Shown here piece after piece: positions 49,909 through 60,636 of a stretch of DNA of 64,000 nt. Position numbers and translations under genes: made by a program. Within the stretch, counting starts at the first letter, position 1. Every line of letters begins with the position of its first letter. The notes under the pieces were generated by a model. That model had not been told where the DNA came from, searched no databases, and saw nothing but the letters and a program-made list of their open reading frames with translations. Source of the DNA: Tritrichomonas foetus (taxonomy: Eukaryota; Parabasalia; Tritrichomonadida; Tritrichomonadidae); NCBI GenBank assembly GCA_001839685.1, contig MLAK01000441.1, forward strand, positions 51,723-115,722. Reading direction: 5' to 3'.

Positions 49909-50682
49909 ATGAATAAAAAAGTAAATCTTCAGTTAATTGAAAAAGTGGTAACTGGAAAGTTATTTTATTTCAAAATGAATTTCTCTTTTGATTCTCTTCT
50001 CAATCAAGCGACAAATATATGGGAGTGGACAAAAGATAGCGTTATTGATGGTGTTGGAGTTGCTGCCGATTATGTACTTGGAGAATCATTTGTTAACGAT
50101 CCTGAATCGAAGAAAATATTAATCCGCTTCGAAAAGTTAGAAAGTAATTACAAATCCAGCATTTTGAAGATACATTTATTAAGACAGCATCTTTTGGAAT
50201 ACACAGAAAAACTCACGGGCTTTTATTCAGCCTACAACCAAACATTCAAATATTCCAATAATTCCATCCTTTCTAACCAGTTCCATCAAAATTTGATTTC
50301 TTGCAAGAACTTTGAAAGTTTTGTCAATGAAATTTCCGAAAAGAAAATTCCAACGAATATCGAAAATGAATTTGAAAAAGTTTCAAAACACATCAAAAGC
50401 TTTTCAATTAACAAAGATCAGTTCATACAGAATAATCTCAAACTTGAAAGAACAAAAGCAACAATTCTTGCCACATTGGATTCATCACCAGCCGAGAGAA
50501 TAATTGAATTACAAAAAATTGAAAGGGAAACAAAAGAAAATGTTGAATCATCAAAAATTTCACTGACAGAAGAACTTAATCAGATAGAAAAAGAACTTAA
50601 ACTTGCATGCGACAATGCTATTAATAAATTTGGGATTTATCACCAAGAAATTGTGAATGAAATGCAAAAAATATCACAATAA
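49909..50682 (+). CDS. helical protein, possibly BAR-domain-like
   Basis: The protein has 257 residues from the first ATG at 49909, or 235 from the ATG at 49975. The latter follows TTTCAAA, the initiator-like context found before other starts here, and is my preferred start. Residues about 25-60 contain an amphipathic segment (FDSLLNQATNIWEWTKDSV) that might insert into membranes. The rest is three or four long helices, with charged coiled coil at about 185-250. Trichomonads encode BAR-domain proteins of this size that bend membranes, but the match is by general shape only. The stop reads TAAA. Confidence 0.6.
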   Translation: MNKKVNLQLIEKVVTGKLFYFKMNFSFDSLLNQATNIWEWTKDSVIDGVGVAADYVLGESFVNDPESKKILIRFEKLESNYKSSILKIHLLRQHLLEYTEKLTGFYSAYNQTFKYSNNSILSNQFHQNLISCKNFESFVNEISEKKIPTNIENEFEKVSKHIKSFSINKDQFIQNNLKLERTKATILATLDSSPAERIIELQKIERETKENVESSKISLTEELNQIEKELKLACDNAINKFGIYHQEIVNEMQKISQ

Positions 50683-52410
50683 ATCTTTTACATGAATTTG
50701 ACCTTAACTTTACAAATAATTGACCTTTATTCACAGATTTATTTTTTCGAGAATTAATTCCAATTATTTTGCTATCAGAGTTACTATGCCATGCTTTCGT
50801 ACGATATAAGCGTTATAAATCTGCTATTGTCGGTCAACGTTTGTCGGATTTATGGAAATCAATTTGGTTAAAAAAAAAATGAAAATAATCGAGATTTTAA
50901 CAATGAGTATTGGCTCTTTGTCCAAAATTCGACTACAACAATGCATTCAGATTGTTCAAATATGTGTTACATCCATGATATTGCAGATGCACCATATTGA
51001 TATTATCAGATCGAGGCCTTTTTATCTATTTGTTTTTGTTCTCTCTTGTCGAAATCTGGGACGAAGTCAGCGTCCTCAGCGTTTTTGAAATTTTCCGTAT
51101 TTCAAACTAATTCAACCGCTTTTCTCTATACAAATGATTTTCTTAGAAATTGTGAAGATTTTGATTGTTGAACGATCTATTGTTTTTCCACAGTTTGACG
51201 TTTTTCAAAAAAACAATTCTTCCTTTTCTAAAAACGCCTATTTTTGTTAGTACGTGTAAATTTGGGAACAAAATGATTTATTACAATATTGATCATGATG
51301 GACAATAATTGTGCTTATTTGGCATATGCCAGCATGAATAATATCTGCTTTCTAAAATGATTATTGATTCATAATTTTCCCTATTTTTTGAAAATTAAAA
51401 TTTCATTCATCTCTGGTTCAGAATTTTGAGAACAATATTTTCAATGTATTGCGAAAATATTTCTAAGAATTCACAAAGCTGTAATTTTATGTCTTTGTCA
51501 ATTTATCTATATTTTTTTGGAGCGATTTGATTATAACCAGTTCTTTATATTATATAACTTATTTACTTTGTCTTTTTCCCCTAGAACAATGCAATGAAGG
51601 TGAGAGCTCGAAGTAGACAGACTTTGAAATTTGAAGTGAAAAATATTGTGAATTTTTGAGAAGAGTATGATATTTTTATAATGATGATATATTTGTTCGA
51701 CAATCGATTTTTAAAGTTTTTTTCTCGGCTTTGGATCTATCCATCTCGACCAAAATATTTCAAAATTGTGAAAATTGAGTGGCTTTCAATTTAAGATTTT
51801 AAATGAATTATTTCATAGAAAAATCACGAAAAATATAATGCGCATTGTTTGAATGATATCTCACTGTTCGATAAAATGTTTCTGGTCAATTCGAGTAAAC
51901 ACAATCTACTTATATTGTATTTGATGAAAGTGATAGATGTATCTCACCAGACAAGTAGTATTTACCGGAAAAATCAATTATTATTTTTCTATCATGTTGT
52001 CAAGCGAACAATATTCACATTCGAATGAGTATTTAGAAAGGATCTTATACTTTTTTTGGTAATTCTCGAGTATTCTTTGAGTTCAATAATTTTCAGAAAA
52101 AGTCCAAATAATTCAAATTCGAATTCTTTTATTTTTCCTTTTTCATAACTTTATTATTGCAATTTATAAAATTTCCAACAAAATTGTCAAAGTCTTATTC
52201 AAATTGATTCGTATTCAATCATTCAATCTTATACTCGAAAATGATTTAATTTCCAATTTTTTATGTAATTTTTCAGAAAATAATAGTTTAAATCAAAATT
52301 GTTAGGAAAAGCTTTTCGCTCCTTGAATTTTCTGACCTTTATATATTTTTCTTACAAAAACCAAAATCGAAGATTCTTTTGAATAATTTATTCTATCCAT
52401 ATCACATAAC
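50683..52410. other. longest gene-free stretch in the window (1.7 kb)
   Basis: I find no convincing gene on either strand. A 78-codon frame at 50852-51088 has no homology I recognise and mixed, low-quality composition. A patch at 51040-51090 is less AT-rich than its surroundings. The 3' end carries the initiator TCACAT at 52402-52407. The remainder is AT-rich with long T runs. An RNA gene without a recognisable signature could be hidden here. Confidence 0.5.
52402..52407 (+). promoter_or_regulatory. initiator (Inr) TCACAT before the winged-helix gene
   Basis: TCACAT matches TCA(+1)Py(T/A). With A at 52404 as +1 the leader would be seven bases before the ATG at 52411. Confidence 0.5.
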
Positions 52411-53379
52411 ATGATTGAGACATTTTCAACCCTTACAGAAGCGATTACCGCTGTTTTTCGCCGCGAAGAAACATCGTTGCTTAGCTTGGATAAAATATGT
52501 CAAGTTCTACAAACGCCAAACCTCACAATTGCTACATCGCAAGGACCAGTCCCGTGCGCCTCAATTTCACGCCGCAGAATATCATCGATTCTTTCTTCAA
52601 GCGATATATTTGTTCGTGCTGGACCGCCACGATCTTGCATGTGGGCCCTTCGTCCCTCGAATCCACTTTTTCTTTCAGACGGCGCTCTTTTGAATTGCAT
52701 CAACCAAATTCTCACAGAAAATGGGCCACTAACTGTTGAAGGCATCCTCGAGAAGGGAGACCTTTCAGGTGCCACTGTTCAAATAATTACAGATTTTTTA
52801 ATGGCTCATCCAAACGATTACTCCAGATATGAAAGCGGAATTTGGTGGTTCACAGCTCAGCCTTTGCCACAACGAATGGAATTTGAGAGTGTGATAAGCG
52901 CCCTCCTCAAAGCTTTCGAAATATTAAATCGCGATTCATCAATTGAAGAAATTTCATGGCTTCTCTGCCTTTCAACGCTTTCACAAAATAAAAAAATATC
53001 AAGACGGAAAATCTCCCGCGAGCTGTCAAGACGGCCAGACTTATTCCAGCATATATCTCGGGCCAAATATGCACTCATTCCTCAAAATCAAACAATTTCG
53101 AACATGTCAACAATGTCAAACTCGCTGAGCCATCAGACAATGAATATCCCTCAACAAACTCTCAGTACAAGCAAAAGTCTCCCTCAAAAGCAACAGACCA
53201 TAAGTTTACCTCAATTCCCAAATTTTGAATTGATGTATGAAGTTCCCGCCAAATTTGATTTCATAGGAAATGACTGGATGTGCCCCATACAGCAATGTGA
53301 GACACCGCCTGTTTGTAATAATGACTTCTTTGATCCAAATGAGTTCTTCTCAATTGGGTTTGCTGGATCTTTCGAATGA
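52411..53379 (+). CDS. protein with three winged-helix (HARE-HTH-like) modules
   Basis: The 322-residue protein appears to hold three consecutive winged-helix-like modules, at about 6-80, 90-147 and 158-222. Each ends in an aromatic wing strand: CMWAL, IWWF and KYALI. Modules 1 and 3 also share an Arg-rich helix (SRRRISSILSSS at 53-64; SRRKISRELSRR at 197-208), so they look like a duplicated unit. The HARE-HTH and related domains end in a similar F-x-R-x-x-x-KYAL pattern and occur in chromatin and transcription factors. The C-terminal 100 residues are Gln/Ser/Asn-rich and disordered, ending in an acidic, aromatic segment. A DNA-binding or chromatin role is inferred. The early part of the gene uses more G/C-ending codons than the surrounding genes. 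Confidence 0.65.
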   Translation: MIETFSTLTEAITAVFRREETSLLSLDKICQVLQTPNLTIATSQGPVPCASISRRRISSILSSSDIFVRAGPPRSCMWALRPSNPLFLSDGALLNCINQILTENGPLTVEGILEKGDLSGATVQIITDFLMAHPNDYSRYESGIWWFTAQPLPQRMEFESVISALLKAFEILNRDSSIEEISWLLCLSTLSQNKKISRRKISRELSRRPDLFQHISRAKYALIPQNQTISNMSTMSNSLSHQTMNIPQQTLSTSKSLPQKQQTISLPQFPNFELMYEVPAKFDFIGNDWMCPIQQCETPPVCNNDFFDPNEFFSIGFAGSFE

Positions 53380-54238
53380 TTGATTTTATATTATTCTTTG
53401 GAGCAAGCTGTTTCGAAACCATGAAATGATTTGAGTTTACATCATAAAAGATGTATTCCATCTGCGTTTATACCTTGATTTGTACAATACTATCTATATA
53501 TAAAGTTGAAATACATATTAATTGGAAATTTTTTTCTTTTTTCAATTTATTCAAAATTTCACTTCATCTGAAATATTGTGAATCTTGTGTAAAATTCTCT
53601 GCTTCATTCAAATTTGAATTTGTTATATTTTTATTCTTGGGAGAATTAAACATTAATTTCGTGCTATTATAATCAAATTGTCCAAAGTTATTGACTTTTC
53701 CCCAATTACAAACTCATATTAATTTTCGAAAATCGGGTAAAAACCATTTTTGTGTTACCAACATTCTACTGGTAATTTGAGTATGACTTGTTAGCCAGTG
53801 ATACATTTCAATGATTTTCAATGGTTTACAGGTCATGGACAAATATTTACGAAATTGTTTTCTCTTTCAACAATGAATTTGTAAATTTCTCGGTATATCT
53901 ATCTTTCATTTTATCATATGATGCTAAATAACCTTTTTAAGTTAACAAAAGGTTTGCCAATCTAATCTCGACATAATCGGATTCTTATATTTTTCAAAAA
54001 ATTCTTTGTCATATGGGTTGAAATCTTCAATCATCTTCATCTGAAGTCAGTTAGCCTGTGATTCTACTTTTTGGACACGATTCACATCAACCACTCAATA
54101 ATGGTATCGTTCTATTGAAAATATAACATACCAATATCCTGACACAAGTTTGTGTTAATAATGAAATTACTTCTGAATAAGAACTCATTGTTTATTATAC
54201 ATAATCTATTCATAAAATAATCATTTTCTACTTTCGAG
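53380..54238. other. gene-free stretch
   Basis: The stretch is AT-rich. A 73-codon Phe/Ile/Leu-rich frame at 53451-53672 looks random. A small inverted repeat TTACCA/TGGTAA lies near 53756-53777. No gene or RNA is supported. Confidence 0.45.
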
Positions 54239-55288
54239 ATGATAAATCTCGACTTTCCAAATCAAACGCCAACAATTCTCACAACACGAAATTTCGGTGA
54301 TGGCGTATTTTTGGTGAAGGGGAATATTCTCTTAGGCTTTGATAACCCTCACAGAAATTTACTCTCTTTTAACATTCAGCCAATTCCACATGGATCTTTT
54401 TGTTCATTGTTTATATGGCCATTAAATCACTCACAATTTTCCATTTCCAATCCATGCAAGCAGTTTCTGCTTTTTTCTGAAAATGGAAAAATTTCCATTC
54501 ATCCAAATGATTTTGAAATTTCATTATTTGAATTTATTTGTGTGCAAGTTAAATATTTTGTCTGTGGGAGAAGTCTTTCATCTCCTGACGATTTCATTTT
54601 TCTTTCATTCATTTTTGAAAATGAGCAAACTACACATTTCAGTTTTCCTGTGAATGACCCAGATTTTAGATTTAATCCAAACACATCAATATTATTTGAA
54701 TCATCTGGGATCCTAGATCACATAAATTCTGACCAGATAAATTCTCAAAAACAAAAAATTGTGTTTGCTATCAATTGTGTTTCAACCATTAAAATGATTT
54801 CCTTTGATCAGAACAACGTTCTTAAAACTTTCCAATTCGATGTCGAAAAAAGTCTCTCAAAAAGTCTACAAAATAACGCCAAAAACCTGGATTTTTATGA
54901 AACATCAATTATCGGAAAAAATGAAAAAGAATTTTCTTTTGTTGTTTTTCTTGGATTCATTTTTTACCATGACACTAAAAATCGATGGTTTGTTGCATTT
55001 CAAATAATAAACGTTCCTGCCAATGGAAAAGCCTATCGACTCATTCATCAAGAATATAATACATATGAAATTAGGCCCCAGGGTGATTCAATGAAAAATA
55101 CAATTCAACAATGGAAAAATGAATTTGAAATGGCATGTTTGTCAGATTCTTCCAATTTCACGTGGAAAATTAGGTGTCTAACAAATCGAAACATTCCTGG
55201 TGTTGATGCTGATGGAATTAGGCTGATTAAAGCGCCTGAAATGAATTTGATTATTGCTGATGAAAATAATGGAATTATCAAATTTTGA
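54239..55288 (+). CDS. beta-rich orphan protein
   Basis: The 349-residue protein has no signal peptide or membrane helix. The sequence alternates short hydrophobic strands with Asn, Ser and Asp turns, rich in Phe and Ile, suggesting a mostly beta fold such as a jelly roll or propeller. Its last residues (LIIADENNGIIKF) look like a propeller strand. I recognise no family. The frame starts at the ATG at 54239, just after TTTCGAG, and ends with TGA. The next gene follows after 234 bases on the same strand. Confidence 0.65.
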   Translation: MINLDFPNQTPTILTTRNFGDGVFLVKGNILLGFDNPHRNLLSFNIQPIPHGSFCSLFIWPLNHSQFSISNPCKQFLLFSENGKISIHPNDFEISLFEFICVQVKYFVCGRSLSSPDDFIFLSFIFENEQTTHFSFPVNDPDFRFNPNTSILFESSGILDHINSDQINSQKQKIVFAINCVSTIKMISFDQNNVLKTFQFDVEKSLSKSLQNNAKNLDFYETSIIGKNEKEFSFVVFLGFIFYHDTKNRWFVAFQIINVPANGKAYRLIHQEYNTYEIRPQGDSMKNTIQQWKNEFEMACLSDSSNFTWKIRCLTNRNIPGVDADGIRLIKAPEMNLIIADENNGIIKF

Positions 55289-55522
55289 ATTATTAATGAA
55301 AATTGTTTTTGAATAAAATTATTATACTAATATAAATGTAGTTTTATTAGATACTAGTGAGTTTATTTGGATGTTTATTTTCAAAGGTTGTTTGATCGTT
55401 GATTACCTAAAATTCAGACATATTTTCGGTTAAAACACATCATCGAATTTTGTAAAATTACTTTTCAGAATACTTTTCGACATTTCTTCTTCTGGAAACA
55501 CACTAAACATCAGATTTCTCTA

Positions 55523-56767
55523 ATGGATTTATATAAACCGTTATTTCCCCATCTGAAATCACCAATCATAAGGACTTCTACTTCTGATAAAGTCGATGAT
55601 TATCTAGAATTCGATGAAACACAGCAAATCAATGTTACAAATCAAATAAAAATATATATGGATATTAATAGTACAGGAATATCCAACTCAAAGTCAGACA
55701 ACACAGAAAATTCAGATATCAAATATGACCAAATTAGAAATATTTTCCAGTATCTTTTAATTGAAATCCCAAAGGTTGCTAAATTTAGAATGATTCCACC
55801 ACTTTTTGAAACTCTACTCCAGGTTTTAATAAATTATCCAAATATATTTTTGACAAGTGTTCTCGATATTTTCATTGCCTCATTAAAGTCATCAAAAGAT
55901 AACATTAATTTAATAAATAGTTCCAACTTTTTAGATTTTTTGTGTCCACAGAATAATATTCAAATTGTGCCCAAAATTTTAGAAATTGTTTGGACGATTA
56001 TAAAAATTGATCAATTGACTTACAAAACCTTAGTTAGGGATTTAATTTCTCAAATTTTAAAAGATCCTCCTTTTTCATATGCAAGTGATAGTTACCGCTA
56101 TATTTTGAAGGTAGCTTCCTTAATACCTTCAGATATTCTAAACGCTGATGAAACTTATAAAACAGCAGTAACTCAACTTGCAATTCAGTTTTTACATTTT
56201 CACAATTTTCCTGGAAGCCCAAAATTACCTAAAAATGCACTGTTGCTTTTAAAAAGACATAAAATTTTTAATAATGAAATAATTAACCTTGCTTTAGAAT
56301 TAGCAAGATATGAATTCAATTACAACAAATTGAACATCTATTCACTTTGGTATATTTCAGAATCTTATCAATGTTGGAATGAAGAAACAAACATAAAAAT
56401 GATTTTGGAAACATTGATAAAACTCCTTCATCTAAACGAAACGTATCAATTTATTGAATTGGGAATCACAATATTTGATCGAGTAATTCAATATGGATTT
56501 TTCGACATTAGTCCCGAATTGCTGGAGTTTTTCATCGAAAGGATAGATGAAGGTGATCTAGGGAAATTTTTTTTAATTAATTTATTTACTTTTTTGGGAA
56601 AAACAACTCAGGAAAGGCTATGTGAAACATTTTTGATACTTCACCAACACATTGATAAACTGATTGGTTTTCTGAATAGCTTGTCTGAAGATGATGATCA
56701 AATATATGGAATGATTGCATCAAGTCTCTTAGTAGCAATTGATTATGAGAATGAAAATGAGATTTAA
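55523..56767 (+). CDS. alpha-solenoid orphan protein
   Basis: The 414-residue protein has an acidic, polar N-terminal 70 residues, then a run of helices from about 75 to 405 with HEAT/ARM-like spacing (LLIEIPKVAKFRMIPPLFETLLQ, LIKLLHLNETYQFIELGITIFDRV). Such armadillo-like proteins are abundant in trichomonads and serve as scaffolds or transport adaptors. There is no further motif. The start is the ATG at 55523 after TTTCTCTA; the stop reads TAAA. Confidence 0.7.
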   Translation: MDLYKPLFPHLKSPIIRTSTSDKVDDYLEFDETQQINVTNQIKIYMDINSTGISNSKSDNTENSDIKYDQIRNIFQYLLIEIPKVAKFRMIPPLFETLLQVLINYPNIFLTSVLDIFIASLKSSKDNINLINSSNFLDFLCPQNNIQIVPKILEIVWTIIKIDQLTYKTLVRDLISQILKDPPFSYASDSYRYILKVASLIPSDILNADETYKTAVTQLAIQFLHFHNFPGSPKLPKNALLLLKRHKIFNNEIINLALELARYEFNYNKLNIYSLWYISESYQCWNEETNIKMILETLIKLLHLNETYQFIELGITIFDRVIQYGFFDISPELLEFFIERIDEGDLGKFFLINLFTFLGKTTQERLCETFLILHQHIDKLIGFLNSLSEDDDQIYGMIASSLLVAIDYENENEI

Positions 56768-57711
56768 AGTAAAAGAAGAAATGCAATTTTGTTTTGAAAT
56801 CATGTAAAGCTTGATTTCTTTTTAGTATTCGAGAAACTAGTTCTTGTGAATAGAATTGAATTTTCTTGTTTGATTTCCTCTATTTCTCTGGATAAATTAA
56901 ATTAAATTTAATTTTAATGATGAACAATTGAATGAGTTGAATTCTAAACATCTTCACTTTACATAACAAATTTTTCTATTTTTGAATGTTCGCAATATAC
57001 GTAAATCAAATGAAAAATAGTGGGAGAATGATGAGATAATCGACAAAAGCAAGATAAGAAAAAGAAACAAGATATCTATTTTTGAAAAGTCGATAGAATT
57101 TCCAGAATTAAAATTCGTCCGAAAATAAGAAGTAGATATCATCTAAGATTCATAAGTTCCAAATCTATTCTAGAAAACCTTTTTTGTCAAATTCTTTTAA
57201 CGAGGCAAAAGTTATCTGATGTGCTTAGAATATATTTACCTCCATCATTATTCTACTATCATTAATACTGTTATTTAATTGAGATCTAACATTGTTTCCG
57301 AATGGTGATTCGATCAATTTTCTATTCTGTATCGACAATTTATTCACTTTCAATGCGTTATTTTCAATGGAGTGAAGATTGAAAAATATTAACTTTTCAA
57401 TAGAAAATTTGAACTTTTTCACGATAAATTATTTCTTCTATTTAGATTTTGAATGAACTGAGAAATATTCCACTATTTTTTCACAACAAACCGTTAATTC
57501 TCACAATTTTTATTTCAAAAAATACATAATTTCACCATTTTATATGAAGAATTCACCTCTCAAATAAACTGTAGAATTATAAATTCTTGGTGTAAAGATA
57601 TGAAAAAGTTCCCAAATAAATAGCAAAACTATTGAAAAAACACTATGCATTCAGAAAAACTGAGTCAATAACTATGAATTTTGTGAAGGCATTTCTGAAA
57701 CTCGTTACACA
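56768..57711. other. gene-free stretch upstream of the B56 gene
   Basis: The 940 bases of AT-rich DNA hold no credible ORF. Short minus-strand frames at 56954-57142 and 57225-57422 have random AT-rich composition. CCGTTAATTC near 57490 resembles the promoter-like element but is over 200 bases from the ATG. Confidence 0.45.
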
Positions 57712-59277
57712 ATGAGTGGATTTCCCGCTGCTCCTGGAGGGCGAACCGTCGGACGCCGAGTTATCCAGGCGAACCCGAACAGGCAGATGCTTGCGCCAAA
57801 GCTTGGCAAAGCTCCACTCTCTGCAAATCCTCGCGTTATCGAACGTTCGAATCTGATTTTAAAGAATCGCCAAAAACTATGTACTCCACGTTCCGATATG
57901 CTTCAGACGATGGGTATACAGAAATTGATTACTTCAACGTACGTGCAGAACGAAGAAGGGAACATGGTTGAGCTTCCCGACCTGAAAGATACCCAGCCAA
58001 ATCAATATAACGAAATTATGAGGAAAAAACTCAAGGAATGCTGTAAGCCGTGCGACTTCGGATCACCTACGGCCGATTCCCAAAACAAAGCCACGAAATC
58101 GAAGTATTTGACTGAAGTTCTCGAGCATATAAAAACGAGCCGTTATTTTCAACTTTGCGATACTCAAACATTCGACGTACTTTTCGAGATGATTACAAAG
58201 AATATTTTCAGAACGCTACCGCCAATCCCGCCTTTATCGAGAGTTCCAATGATCGGGGACGATATCAAAGATACCCTTCTTGAAGCAACTTGGCCACACC
58301 TCGACATAATTTACCACATTTTCCTGGAATTTCTGGGGTCACCCCAAATGGTCGTCGCCCAGCACATTAAAAGGTTCGATAACGCATTTTTATCAAATTT
58401 CTTCGCTTTGTTCGATTCAACCGACCCGAGAGAGAGAGAATCAATGAAAATGGTTTTGCACAGACTTTACATGAAATTCAATCAACTGCGCCCAAAAATG
58501 AGACAAATTATGCAGCAAATCTTTTTCAGCTTTCTTTACGACAGAACCAGTTTCAGCGGCATTAACGAACTCCTTGAATTTTATATTTCGATTATTAACG
58601 GATTCACTGTTCCAATCAAGCCAGATAATCTCAAATTTTTATTCAATATTTTGATTCCGCTTCACGGCTCTGATTATTTCCACCTCTTCCAGGAGAACCT
58701 TTTCTATTGCATTTTGCAGTACATCGAGAAGGATCCATCCTTAATTCCGAAAATTATCCATGAAATTATAAAATATTGGCCCAACTCAAGTTTCAAAGGT
58801 TTACTTTTCCTTGCTGAAATTTCAGCGTTAATTGATTCTATGAGTGAAGATCAATTCAAAATTGTTATGGTTGAAGTTTTTCATTTGGTCGCTCGCTGCA
58901 TTGAATCCCCGAATTTTCAGATCAGTGAAACAGCAATTCTTCTTTGGAAAAGTGACAACTTTGTTTTATATGTTGCACAATACGCAGGTACAATTTTCCC
59001 TTTAATTATTCCAGCTTTATATCGGGCAGGCAAAAACCACTGGAACAATGGAATTAAGAACATTGCCATCTCTGTATTAAGAATTTGTATGCAAATCGCG
59101 CCAGAACTCTACGACCAAGTCTACAGAGGCCTGGACGAAATTGAAGCCATTTTAAATAAGAAAACTGAACAGGAAAAAGGCGCATGGATAGAATTGAAGG
59201 GCCTGGCCAATGACGTTGATCCAGAATTGGAATTTACAAACTTTCCAAATACTGTCGAAAACGTCTTCAAAAGATGA
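57712..59277 (+). CDS. protein phosphatase 2A regulatory subunit, B56 (B') family
   Basis: The 521-residue protein has a basic, Gly/Arg-rich N-terminus (1-60). A B56 HEAT-repeat domain follows at about 135-500. Family phrases are clear: ATWPHLDIIYHIFLEFLGSP, FFALFDSTDPRERESMKMVLHRLY, GINELLEFYISIINGF, ILIPLHGSDYF, and KYWPNSS. B56 subunits bind the PP2A core and dock substrates carrying LxxIxE motifs, controlling mitosis and signalling. The N-terminal half uses noticeably more G/C-ending codons than the C-terminal half. The start is the ATG at 57712. The length is normal for the family. Confidence 0.94.
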   Translation: MSGFPAAPGGRTVGRRVIQANPNRQMLAPKLGKAPLSANPRVIERSNLILKNRQKLCTPRSDMLQTMGIQKLITSTYVQNEEGNMVELPDLKDTQPNQYNEIMRKKLKECCKPCDFGSPTADSQNKATKSKYLTEVLEHIKTSRYFQLCDTQTFDVLFEMITKNIFRTLPPIPPLSRVPMIGDDIKDTLLEATWPHLDIIYHIFLEFLGSPQMVVAQHIKRFDNAFLSNFFALFDSTDPRERESMKMVLHRLYMKFNQLRPKMRQIMQQIFFSFLYDRTSFSGINELLEFYISIINGFTVPIKPDNLKFLFNILIPLHGSDYFHLFQENLFYCILQYIEKDPSLIPKIIHEIIKYWPNSSFKGLLFLAEISALIDSMSEDQFKIVMVEVFHLVARCIESPNFQISETAILLWKSDNFVLYVAQYAGTIFPLIIPALYRAGKNHWNNGIKNIAISVLRICMQIAPELYDQVYRGLDEIEAILNKKTEQEKGAWIELKGLANDVDPELEFTNFPNTVENVFKR

Positions 59278-59742
59278 GTTTTTATTTCATTTTTTTGATT
59301 TGTGAAGGACTCTTTGGGTGATTCTCGTTAATTGATTCAACAGCTTATTTGACATATCTCTTAATAACTCTCAAACTGCTGTTTGACATATATATTATTA
59401 ATTGTTTAAAGTTGATTTTGGTGTTAATTTTTGATCTTTTTTATTTAAATATTTTTACATGTTACATCAGATAGGAGTGTTTACGTGATTCAACATGTGT
59501 AAACTTTTAATAAATCGGTTTTCCATTATCAACTGATTGTATTCAATTCATAAGTTCTTTGATGACGCGATTTTATTCAAATGTTTCATATTGACGACTA
59601 CTATTTCTTTTTGTTCTGGTCACATCAATATGATATTGTTTGTAGTATCAAGTTTGTTTTAAAACATGTTTAAAATAATCAAGTTTCATGAATATGAATA
59701 TGAATAACTATGAGATAAGATAATATAGTTTAATACAAATAG
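59278..59742. other. gene-free stretch between convergent genes, with a short imperfect duplication
   Basis: CTTATTTGACATAT near 59344 recurs as CTGTTTGACATAT about 35 bases later, in an AT-rich setting. No gene or RNA is supported. Confidence 0.4.
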
Positions 59743-60578
59743 TTATTTTATCTTCGCATACGCAGATATATCAAATACAAAAACTGGTTCTGTTTCGAGT
59801 GACAATGCAATTTTTCCATTGCCAATTTTGCATTTAATAAATGAGGATTCATTTGAACTTTCTTTTATATAATCTTTCAAAACTTTTATAAACAACAATC
59901 CAAGTCTCACAATTTTGTATGCTTTCTCGAAATTTATTTTAAAAAGTAAGCCAGAAATTTCGAAAACAGCATTATCAACCGAGTTATATGGATTTTTCTT
60001 TCCTTTCGGCTTTTTCATTTTCACAGCATCGGTAATGGCTTTAAGTATCCGTTTATAACCATGCGAATCAAGTTCAGAAAGACCAATTTCGATGGCGGTC
60101 TTGACAGAATGAATTTCAGTAGAATCTATAACATCAAGCGAAAATAATTCAGAAAGGAGCAATGCGCCAAGATATAATGATAGTGCATTCAAATAAGTGA
60201 GTGAAATTTCTCTTTCATCAGTATTTCGTAATTCACAAATAATTTTTTTAAATTCAGGCGAGTTTACATGCATTGGTGATGCATTTTCTATAAAGTTGGA
60301 TAATATAGTCACTTTTTCAGGGATATATGCTATTTCTTCAGCTTCAATGTAATTATGAACATCTTTTTTCATTTTTTTAATAATATCTTGTTGATATACG
60401 GTTCTTTGTACTGGTAAAGAATCTTCAACTTTCTTGGACCATTTTCGAGAAACTTCAATTTTTTTCAGGTAAAGTTGTTTGCCTCTTTCTTTTAATCGTT
60501 TCAAGACACGTGGAAATAAAACACTAGCAATATCAACTTTACTACCCTTTTCTTCATCTAAATACTTATATAAATTGC

Positions 60579-60636
<58 letters not shown>

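Noticed and set aside
50852..51088. Possible 78-residue gene
   Set aside because: It has random-looking composition, follows an A9 run, and shows no motif or initiator context.
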